NCBI GenBank assembly: GCA_003991915.1
Contig: RQTK01001025.1
Span: forward strand, 108,261 to 172,260
DNA length: 64,000 nt
Origin: Elysia chlorotica
Taxonomy: Eukaryota; Mollusca; Gastropoda; Plakobranchidae
Direction of reading: 5' to 3'
Shown here one piece after another: positions 22,595 through 33,000 of the stretch (position 1 is its first letter; the number at the start of each line of letters is the position of its first letter). A model generated the notes under the pieces. That model had not been told where the DNA came from. It worked only from the letters and a program-made list of their open reading frames with translations, and searched no databases. The position numbers were made by a program, and so were the translations under genes.

Positions 22595-22680
22595 CGGTGC
22601 ATTCGGCGAAAATGCAAATTAGGAGGATATGTCTAGGCATACATTACATTTGTGGCGATTAAAAAATCAAACGAAGGAAA

Positions 22681-22723
<43 letters not shown>
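22681..22723. repeat. (ATT)n microsatellite
   Basis: Pure ATT tract of about 14 units. Confidence 0.95.
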
Positions 22724-23024
22724 GGCATTTGTTATTTTTTGGGCGCCTTGGGCCTATGATAGTGCACAAGTTAACAGGGGAGATGACTCTATGTGTGCAA
22801 ACGGTGCATCCTTGTACTTGTCAATCGTGTTTTGTTGACGTCGCCAACGATCACACCCTATAGCTGATGAATAAGATTCAGAACTTTCCGTCAAACGACT
22901 TTCTTTTTCTAATCTGTATTTAGATCTAGACTATAAGATTCCGATTTGTTCACTGCAGAACAATCCACCATTCTACAAAGGGTTAGTTTTGATTATAATT
23001 ATTTGATCGGAATAATCTAGTATC

Positions 23025-23265
23025 TAGATTTTAGATCCTAGATCTAGGCCTAGATCTAGATTAGACCTAGAATCTAGATTTAGATTTTCTAGATCTAGAG
23101 TAGAATCTAGATTTAGATTTTCTAGATCTAGAGTAGAATCTAGATTTAGATTTTCTAGATCTAGAGTAGATCTAGAATCTAGATCTATATCTGAGTCTGT
23201 CTATCCAGATATAGATCTAGCTTCTAAAGCTCGGTCTAGTCTAGGTTATTTAGATCTAGGGTCAG
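23025..23265. repeat. TCTAGA/AGATCT-rich tract with 33-bp tandem array
   Basis: A 33-bp unit (AATCTAGATTTAGATTTTCT then AGATCTAGAGTAG) starts at 23071, 23104 and 23137. It is embedded in about 240 bp built almost entirely from the palindromic words TCTAGA and AGATCT, which recur more thinly at 17760-17815, 23740-23890 and 25155-25175. Confidence 0.85.
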
Positions 23266-25308
23266 TGTGGTATTTTCCCAACTTCGCTTTAAACTAGACC
23301 TAGATCTAGACCTAATACTATTCAACTGCTCTCTAAACTCGCAGATGACCTTAGGCTAAGCTGTCTATTCAACTATCAACAACTAACGCTAGCTAACCGG
23401 TATCTAGACCCTACTCTACAAAACTAGATCTATCGCTACGACAGGTGAATATGTAATAGTAGGATACGAACGGTTCTAGAGACTTACAAACACAAGTGCC
23501 GCCCAGGAGCCGCACTCTAACTGTAAACTAACACAGCAACTTAAACTAAACACTTACCCTCAAGAAAGACCCCAACTTGACTGGGAAAGAATATACACAA
23601 ATGTGGACAGACACAGTATACATACAGAAAGAAACTTCCAAAGGTCCGGGGACGGCCGTCTGCTTCGACTTTAATTCAATCATTCACTCACAATTATATG
23701 CCAATCCACCACACCAGTAAAGATCAAGATTCTAAACCCAATGGTGTCTAGGGAATCTAGATTTAATGTAGACTCTATATTAGAATAGATCTCGATGTAG
23801 GCTAGATTTACTCTGTTTAGATCTGGATTCTAACTATAGCTTTAAAATCCAAGGATCTGTAAACAACCGTGTGGGTCTAGATCTAGAATTTAGATTTAAG
23901 TCAATGAATGTCAATTTATAGCACATTGACTGCCCAAGCCACATTCAGTCACAGTGTTGGTTGGTTTTATCACACAACAGCTGTAAATTGAGATGTTGAG
24001 AACTGGCTGAGTCTAGATTGTCTTATATGACAGTTGACATGCACACACTACAAGTAATGTTTTACTCCAGATTTTGCCATGGACATATTTTTGGTCCTCA
24101 GTAAATTTAATCTTTCTTTACACCTAGAGGAGAGCTCAATTTTATTTGATGGTCTGACCAAAGAATTTGATTTGAAAAAAAACCCCACTTATATTTGTGC
24201 GTAAAGCAACATTTGGACACAAAAGTTCGTTAAATATACATGTACCATAAAAAATTGGACAGAAACCAGTACCCTTAGGCAAAAGTAGAGTTACAAAGTT
24301 CAATTTAATATGCCTGTATACCTAGTGCCAACTTTCGAGCAATATCACAGATTCTTACTGTGGACTGCTATTTATAACACAAGCGCTATCAATTCAAGTT
24401 GACTATACAGTATACGAGAATCTAGGATGAAGTGACTTGTTTAGTTTTGCTTTTGTTTTAAAATCATATAATCATATTATATAATTATAAATGTTATTGG
24501 GTAAGAGTTGCAAATAGGTGCGTTGGTTTGTTTACTCGTGATAAAAATGAGGAATCCAAAGTGAAATCTCTTAAGGACACCGTAAAATATTTTTAACAAT
24601 CTTTTAAAAGAGGATTTCACTCTAATACAGTAATAGGGACTATAAAACTTGGCTGACGGTAGACACTGTGCAGTTTGCTTTGAGAAAGCCCTACTTTCTT
24701 AACTGTTACAACGTACTGTGACCACTAACTTTGATCATAGACATAGCTCAGCTACGGAAGGTAGGAGGTTTAAGATGGGAATACAGTAGGCTGTAATAGA
24801 CACAGCAAAGTGTGCTTGGAACTACATTAATGGAAGCACTAGAGTGTCCAACTGATGATAAACGAAGACAATTTTGTCGTCAAGTCATTTCCCATTAAAG
24901 ACAATATAGGCCTACTAGATCGTTGATGTTCCATGCAGAGAGGGTTCATTTATTTTACCAGTTTTCCCATATTTTTTTTATTGGCTTAGCTGCATGTTTT
25001 GCAAATTTTGGGAAGGGAGTCATAGTCAGTCTTTCGTTTCATTATTATTTAAATTTAGTATGGACTTTGTATGTAGTTAGGATATAAAGCAGGAGGTACT
25101 CAGATTGGTACTGCAACAACAATGATAGAGTCTAGAACTATTTTTGTTTTTTGATAGATCTAGATCTAGACTTATATAAATGTTTTAATATCGAATTCAA
25201 CAAGTTCTTCAAAAGTTAAACGATATAATTACCTTCAGAGGCGATATTTTTCTATCTATATTTTTTTTTTCAACTTTTGATTCATTAAAGAAGGGTAACA
25301 TAGAATCA
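23266..25308. other. Intergenic, nothing recognised
   Basis: No gene or clear element. AT-rich, with scattered TCTAGA words. Confidence 0.45.
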
Positions 25309-26329
25309 ATCTACAAGTCAAATGAGTTAGAAGGGAATGCAATTCAAAAGGCACCAAATTTTTAAGTTAATTGGTGCCAGTTTTCTAAAAAGATTGACAG
25401 ATTTTCAGTAAATAAAAATATTGGCAGAAATATTTAAAATATAACTCAAATGGCATCCCTAGTACTAGTAGTAGGCAATGCATTTTAAGGTATTCTAATG
25501 ATTCATAATCTTGGTGCAGAAATGATGTGGGTAAATTGAACTGATTTTAGTTGAGCTGTTTGGTTCAGCTTGATCATTCAAATCTCTAGACTGGAGTGTG
25601 TAGGGCTTTAAGTCATCAATGTGCTGCACCCTCTTGAGAGACTCTTAAGCCTGCAATAAACAATTACAATGTCAGCTGAGTACCGTATGAAGTGGTTAGT
25701 AGCACTTAAGTGATTCTAAGCTTTCAGGTCTAGTGTTCATGTTCTGAGTGGCTAGCAATGCTTAAGTGCCTATAACTTGGGAGGCTTTCTGGTTTTAAGA
25801 AGTGTAGTTTAATTTTCTTTTTTTTTTAAACAAATTCCAATAATCATAATGTGATTATGTCACTTGGCTGTACATGCATTTTCATTATTGTTTTCCATAT
25901 TTCAAGATTTCACAAGAGCAATAGAAAATTTACATTTGTAACCTACCAGAAAGACTAAAAGAGCATGTGATGTTTTGCATTTGTTAAAACATTCGTCTCT
26001 CATACTGTAATGATAGGACTGAAGCCATGCTTGCCGAAATAGGAATTAACTTTTTATTGTTTTATATCGAAACTAATAAATTAGAACATGAGGCTATCGA
26101 AAAGTGAATATATCGAATATACCATATATTGCTGATAGCCTCTCGGGCTATAGAATTTTAAGTTATGCTAGACATATCACTTTTTCAGTATTAAGACTGG
26201 GATTAGATTTTTTAAAACTGATATCTCCCTTTAATGACTTTTTCACATAAAAACAAGGCCTCTTTACATCGTCCTAGAAAACTCAACAGTAGAGAAAGGC
26301 AGATTTTAAATTATTAACGGCATGGATCC

Positions 26330-26600
26330 TGATCTCTACATCGGCTACGGCCAAAGAATTTCTGTAGAAAAACAAGCAAAATTAGTAGGTGTTATATTTG
26401 ACAGAAACCTCTCCTTTATCTCCCACCTGAAATATCTGAAGAAAGAGTGTCAAAAAGCACTTTTAAAATCTTATTAAACCTTACCCGGCACAGAGTGGGG
26501 AGCAGATAGAGAAAAAGACTATACCTGGCTTCCAAACCATTATCCAGCGCGTATCTGCATATGTTAGTCCTTGGTGCCTATTGAGATATCCGAAGGCTAT
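26330..26600 (+). mobile_element. Jockey-like LINE reverse transcriptase remnant (left copy)
   Basis: A frame reads VEKQAKLVGVIFDRNLSF then HLKYLKKECQKALLKSY, which matches the conserved LGVIFD..L.F..H...LKKKC.KAL block that follows the YADD motif in Jockey/CR1-type reverse transcriptases. The catalytic part is absent; this is a short decayed piece that predates the duplication. Confidence 0.65.
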
Positions 26601-26794
26601 TGGTGTATATATAATAAAAATTTAACTGTGATGATCCTTCACATTGATCTTTTAAACTACTGTATATACCCTTTACTTCTAACCAACCTTTTTATGCACA
26701 ATTTTTATGCCTTTACCACTCAGAGACATAAAGGAGTCATCATTATTACTAGTATAATGTCTTTGGACATTATCATCATCATCATCATCATCAT

Positions 26795-27402
26795 CATCAT
26801 CGGTATTTTGATTAACGTGCAGGTACTGGGGCAACATCCACATCAGTGGAACCCCTTCCAGGTAGCTGGCTTGCTGCACGCATGGCTGATCTCACACCAG
26901 ATCTCCAGGTGTTTCTGTCATGAGGGTCAGTTGTTGAGAGTTTCCAGTCTTTTCGATCCCTCTCTGTCACCTGCTTCCATGTCATTCTGGGTCTCCCTTT
27001 TCCACGACTTCCTGTTACCTGCATGTCCAATGCTGTCTTGATAGCTCCGCTTGACCGTTCCACGTGGCCATACCACCGGAGTCTTCTCTCCTTCAGAATG
27101 AGGTTCAGGTCCTCAAGGCCAAGAAGCGTCAATAGCTCATTTGACCTAGTGGTGGTCACATCTTCTGGCTTCACATTGCAGATCTGTCTTATCATTGCCC
27201 TGTCGTTTCTCTGCAGGCGTTGAAGGTTTGGCTTGGTCAAGGGAATTATATTATGGGCACAATATAGCTGTTACCTTGCTGTCGTGCAGTAAAAACAAAC
27301 TCACTCACTAACTCTGAATGACAGATAATAAGAAATAAAATATGATGTGTGCAATTGTCTTTCATCTACAAACGGAACTTCCATGTCCTTATTTGTTGTT
27401 CA
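26795..27402 (-). mobile_element. 5'-truncated LINE insertion with (GAT)n tail
   Basis: Present only in the left copy of duplication A, so the right copy serves as the empty site. An intact minus-strand frame (26812-27240, 142 residues) encodes the C-terminal end of a non-LTR retrotransposon ORF2, recognisable by LRWYGHVERSSG, GSRGKGRPRMTWKQV and DRNTWRSGV. Its 3' end runs into GAT repeats (ATC on the plus strand). The element is truncated before the reverse transcriptase. The open frame suggests insertion after the duplication and recent age. Confidence 0.75.
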
Positions 27403-27893
27403 AATATTCAGGATCCTTGCTATAAAAACTTCTAAAAGTCTAGTAGGCGTTTAAGCCTACCGATCTTTTGCATCAGTGCATTTGGTAATGGAACATGGCA
27501 GTAGGAAAATGTTGCATGTACAAGTACTCAGTTAGTGTGTCTTTATTGCCCAAAGCTACCTTGTTTTGTTTATGATCTTGGTATTTGCCATGGACAGGTT
27601 AGCTGCATGTAACAACTAGCACTAATGATAAATTAAGAATATTTTATGTCAAGAATGATGCTTTCTATCAGCCGTTTTCACTTGGTTCTTACCTTTTCAT
27701 ATAACAAACAAGGTTTACAATGCTCAATTTAATTACTTTTTAAAGGCTAGATACATGATTTTTTACTCTGTAAAATCATTGTTTAGTCTAAATATATTCC
27801 ATGAATAAAAATACAGAGAATTAGAGGCTTAGATAGATCCACAATACATCATATTTACCAAATCTAAAAAAACTTGTACCAAAACCTAAATCT

Positions 27894-29959
27894 ATCTACA
27901 AGTCAAAGGAGTTAGAAGGGAATGCAATTCAAAAGGTACCAAATTTTTAAGTTAATTGGTGCCAGTTTCATAAAAAGATTGACAGATTTTCAGTAAATAA
28001 AAATATTGGCAGAAATATTTAAAATATAACTCAAATGGCATCCCTAGTACTAGTAGTAGGCAATGCATTTTAAGGTATTCTAATGATTCATAATCTTGGT
28101 GCAGAAATGATGTGGGTAAATTGAACTGATTTTAGCTGTTTGGTTCAGCTTGATCATTCAAATCTCTAGACTGGAGTGTGAAGGGCTTTAAGTCATCAAT
28201 GTGCTGCACCCTCTTGAGAGACTCTTAAGCCTAAAAAAAACAATTACAATGTCAGCTGAGTACCGTATGAAGTGGTTAGTAGCACTTAAGTGATTCTAAG
28301 CTTTCAGGTCTAGTGTTCATGTTCTGAGTGGCTAGCAATGCTTAAGTGCCTATAACTTGGGAGGCTTTCTGGTTTTAAGAAGTGTAGTTTAATTTTCTTT
28401 TTTTTTTAAACAAATTCCAATAATCATAATGTGATTATGTCACTTGGCTGTACATGCATTTTCATTATTGTTTTCCATATTTCAAGATTTCACAAGAGCA
28501 ATAGAAAATTTACATTTGTAACCTACCAGAAAGACTAAAAGAGCATGTGATGTTTTGCATTTGTTAAAACATTCGTCTCTCATACTGTAATGATAGGACT
28601 GAAGCCATGCTTGCCGAAATAGGAATTAACTTTTTATTGTTTTATATCGAAACTAATAAATTAAACATGAGGCTATCGAAAAGTGAATATATCGAATATA
28701 CCATATATTGCTGATAGCCTCTCGGGCTATAGAATTTTAAGTTATGCTAGACATATCACTTTTTCAGTATTAAGACTGGGATTAGATTTTTTAAAACTGA
28801 TATCTCCCTTTAATGACTTTTTCACATAAAAACAAGGCCTCTTTACATCGTCCTAGAAAACTCAACAGTAGAGAAAGGTGGATTTTTAATTATTAACGAA
28901 TTACAGGGATCCTGATCTCTACATCGGCCGCGGCCAAAGAATTCCTGTAGAAGAAGAAGCAAAATTTTTAGGCGTTATATTTGACAAAAAACTCTCCTTT
29001 ATCCCCCACCTGAAATATCTGAAGAAAAAGTGTCAAAAAGCACTTAATCTTATTAAAACCTTATCCGGGAACAGAGTGGGATCTGATAAAGGTGTATAAT
29101 TTTATTGTCGAACCTGCCAAAAAGCACTTTTAAAATCTTATTAAAATCTTACCCGGCACAGAGTGGGGAGCAGATAGAGAAAAAGAATGTACCTGGCTTC
29201 CAAACCATTATCCAGCGCGTATCTGCATATGTTAGTCCTCGGTGCCTACTGAAATATCTGAAGGCTATTGGTGTATATTATAATAAAAATTTAACTGTGA
29301 TGATCCTTCACATTGATCTTTTAAACTACTGTATATACCCTTTACTTCTAACCAACCTTTTTATGCACAATTTTTATGCTTTACCACTCAGAGAATAAAG
29401 GAGTCATCATTATTACTAGTATAATGTCTGTTGGACATTATCATCATCATCATCATCATCTCTTCATCGTTCAAATATTCAGGATCATTGCTATAAAAAC
29501 TTCTAAAAGTCTAGTAGGCGTTTAAGCCTACCGATCTTTTGCACCAGTGCATTTGGTAATGGAACATGGCAGTAGGAAAATGTTGCATGTACAAGTACTC
29601 AGTTAGTGTGTCTTTATTGCCCAAAGCTACCCTGTTTTGTTTATGATCTTTGGTATTTGCCATGGACAGGTTAGCTGCATGTAACAACTAGCACTAATGA
29701 AAAATTAAGAATATTTTATGTCAAGAATGATGCTTTCTATCAGCCGTTTTCACTTGGTTCTTACCTTTTTATTAATACAAACAAGGTTTACAATGCTCAA
29801 TTTAATTTCTTTTAAAGGCTAGATACATGATTTTTTACTCTGTAAAATCATTGTTTAGTCTAAATATATTCCATGATTAAAAATACAGAGAATTAGAGGC
29901 TTAGATAGATCCACAATACATCATATTTACCAAATCTAAAAAAACTTGTACCAAAACCT
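27894..29959 (+). repeat. Tandem segmental duplication A, right copy
   Basis: Right partner of 25309-27887, separated from it by only about 6 bp. It lacks the LINE fragment, with (ATC)n joined directly to CTTCATCGTTCAAATATTC. It ends about 85 bp before the first exon seen of the TGOLN2-like gene. Confidence 0.95.
28900..29250 (+). mobile_element. Jockey-like LINE reverse transcriptase remnant (right copy)
   Basis: Better preserved than the left copy: VEEEAKFLGVIFDKKLSF, HLKYLKKKCQKALNLIKT and LSGNRVGSDK in one frame. The segment AAAAAGCACTT..CAGAGTGGG then appears a second time in slightly different form, which shows an internal repeat that the left copy has collapsed. Confidence 0.65.
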
Positions 29960-30042
29960 TGCTTCTGAATCCAAGTAACTATTTTTCAGAGTGCACCTGC
30001 TAATTACATTTTTCTTTTTCTTTTTTTTTTGTTGCTTTTCAG

Positions 30043-33000
30043 GTGTTGTGCTCTTATAAAAAAAATTGTCTTTCCTGGTGAATTGCCGTGGATTGTGTAG
30101 CCAAACATGTCAAGACGAGTCAAGAAGACAGTCTTGATGCTGTGTATGGTCTCACTTGTGGTGGGAATACAGGGGCGGCCTTCTGGAAGTGATGGTAAGT
30201 AAAGATCTTTGAAGCTCAGGTTTTCTATTACTATTCCATCACCAACTTTAAGAAGAGTCGAAGATCACCTTTTACAGGTCAAGCACACATTTTTTTTTGT
30301 TTGGATTTTGTTTCAGGCTGGTTATTTACAGGTCACATTTTGTTTGTTTGTTTGGATTTTGTTTCAGACTGGTTTGGTTGATGTCAGTCAAATAGGACTT
30401 GCTAAGATGAAATGGCACTTGGAACAATTAGTAAAAATTAGTATAACAAAAGCATTAGAGGAGAAGAGGGCTTTTTGTTCATGTTAATTACTTAAGAAAA
30501 AAAGTCTGTTATCAATATTTAAATTTTGAATGTCAAAACATGTTTTTTCTAGATCTTTTCATTTTTTTTTCTAATTTATCAATGGCTTTGTTACACCAAC
30601 CGTTCTCCAATTGGTGGAATTATTTCTTTTTTTTTTCCCTACAGCTTCAGAAACAAATGAAGAGATTCCTGGTGCTGTGGGTGTGTCCAATAATATCACG
30701 AAAAAGTCTCTAAATACTGGATATAATAATGATTCAGGGCCCATGGGAATCGAAGCTGGCAGTGCGTCAGCCATGGCTCAAAATACTGCGGCACCAAAAG
30801 TAAACACTGCTGTCAATGCACCTAATGGATTTGAAGATCGATCAGGTCCTCCTGATACCGCGTCTAGACAAGATCCAGGTGGACTTGGTGGTACCCCAGG
30901 GTTGCTAGGAAATGATGCTAGCAATGCGTTTGGTTCTTCAGAATCTGTTCCTTCAAATGGTGCAGTTGGAGGTGCTTCAGGATCTGTACCTGCAACTAAA
31001 GCGCCCCCATTACCATTTGCAGGTACAGATCCTGAAGCACCTCTCATAACCATTTGCAGGTACAGATCCTAAAGCGCCCCCATTACCATTTGCAGGTACA
31101 GATCCTGAAGCACCTCCATTCCATTTGAGGTAAGATCCTGAAGCACCCCATTACCATTTGCAGGTACAGATCCTGAAGCACCTCCATAACCATTTGCAGG
31201 TACAGATCCTGAAGCACCCCCATTGCCATTTGAAGGTACAGATCCTGAAGCACCCCATTCCATTTGAAGGTAAGATCCTGAAGACCTCCATTCCATTTGA
31301 GGTACAGATCCTGAAGCACCTCCATTGCCATTTGCAGGTACAGATCCTGAAGCACCTCCATACCATTTGCAGGTACAGATCCTGAAGCACCTCCATTTCC
31401 ATTTGAAGGTATAGATCCTGAAGCACCTCCATTTCCATTTGCAGGTACAGATCCTGAAGCACCCCTGCAAATGGCAATGGAAGTGGGTCAGGATCTGTAC
31501 CTGCAAATGGTAATGGAGGTGCTTCAGGATCTGTACCTGCAAATGGTAATGGAGGTGCTTCAGGATCTGTACCTGTAAACGTTGGAGATGGAGCTTCAGG
31601 ATCTATACCTTCAAATGGTTATGGAGGTGCTTCAGGATCTGTACCTGCAAATGGTAATGGAGGTGCTTCAGGATCTATACCTGAAAATGGCAATGGAGTT
31701 GCTTCAGGATCTGTACCTGCAAATGGCAATGGAAGTGGGTCAGGATCTGTACCTGCAAATGGTTATGGAGGTGCTTCAGGATCTGTACCTTCAAATGGTA
31801 ATGGAGGTACTTCAGGATCTGTACCTGTAAACGTTGGAGATGGAGGTGCTTCAGGAACTGTACCTGCAAATGGTAATGGAGGCACTTTAGGATCTGTACC
31901 TTCAAATGGCAATGGGGGAGCTTCAGGATCTATACCTGCAGATGGTGGAGATGGAGGTGCTTCAGGATCTGTACCTGCAAATGGTAATGGAGGTGCTTCA
32001 GGATCTGTACCTGCAAATGGTAATGGGGGCGCTTTAGGATCTGTACCTGCAAATGTTAATGAAGGTGCTTCAGGATCTATACCTGCAGATGGTAATGGAG
32101 GTGCTCCTAGAACTGCAACTGCAAATGGTAGTGGAAGTGCATCAGGATATGTAACTGCAGATGGTAATAGAGGTGTTTTCGGGTCGGCAACTGAAGGCGA
32201 TGGTGCTCCAAAATCTACAGGAACCTCAGGAAACTGATGAATCTCAATATAATGGACCCATAGATAAAGGCGGATCACAAGGAACTGAAACTGAAGTAGG
32301 ATCTCAGGAAACTGATGGATCTCAATATACTGGACCCATAGATAAAGGCGGATCACAAGGAACTGAAACTGAAGTAGGATCTCAGGAAACTGATGAATCT
32401 CAATATAATGGACCCATAGATAAAGGCGGATCACAAGGAACTGAAACTGAAGTAGGATCTCAGGAAACTGATGAATCTCAATATAATGGACCCATAGATA
32501 AAGGCGGATCACAAGGAACTGAAACTGAAGTAGGATCTCAGGAAACTGATGAATCTCAATATAATGGACCCATAGATAAAGGCGGATCACAAGGAACTGA
32601 AACAGGATCTCAGGAACCTGATGGATCTCAATATAGTGGACCCATAGATAAAGGCGGATCACAAGAAACTGAAACAGGATCTGACACAGTTGGACAAGAA
32701 GCAGGATCTGAAGGGGATGGAGCGGACACATTTTACGACACAGGACCTCAGGAAACTGATGATGATGGTGATAATGATGATAACTATTCATATGAAACTG
32801 ATCCTCCCATGATAAATCCAAATGAAGAGGAGGCAAAAATTATTGAAGGGTCAAAGGAGCCGACTAATCAGGGCAATCTTCCGGTTCCATGGAACCAAGG
32901 AGAACAAAACGAAAGAGTGAACAGCCAGCCGCTGCCAAACCAGAGCTATGACTTCGGTGAAGAAGAAAGCCCAAGCTCAGGACATTTTTTCGGATTTTTC

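Larger units (their letters stand above)
25309..27887 (+). repeat. Tandem segmental duplication A, left copy
   Basis: From ATCTACAAGTCAAA to GTACCAAAACCT this copy matches 27894-29959 closely along nearly its whole length. It differs by carrying a LINE fragment (26795-27402) and by lacking about 70-100 bp present in the right copy near 29050-29130. Confidence 0.95.

Noticed and set aside
26571-27041. Plus-strand open frame of 156 codons
   Set aside because: It crosses the boundary of the LINE insertion and is antisense to the real LINE frame.
31069-31905. Several overlapping frames (QVQILKHLHCHL, QDLYLQMVMEVLQDL)
   Set aside because: Out-of-frame readings of minisatellite A on either strand.
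31763-32836. Minus-strand open frame of 357 codons with YLWVHYIEIHQFPE repeats
   Set aside because: It is the antisense shadow of the 36-bp and 78-bp coding repeats, whose units are stop-free in several frames. The sense strand has the signal peptide, membrane span and splice sites.
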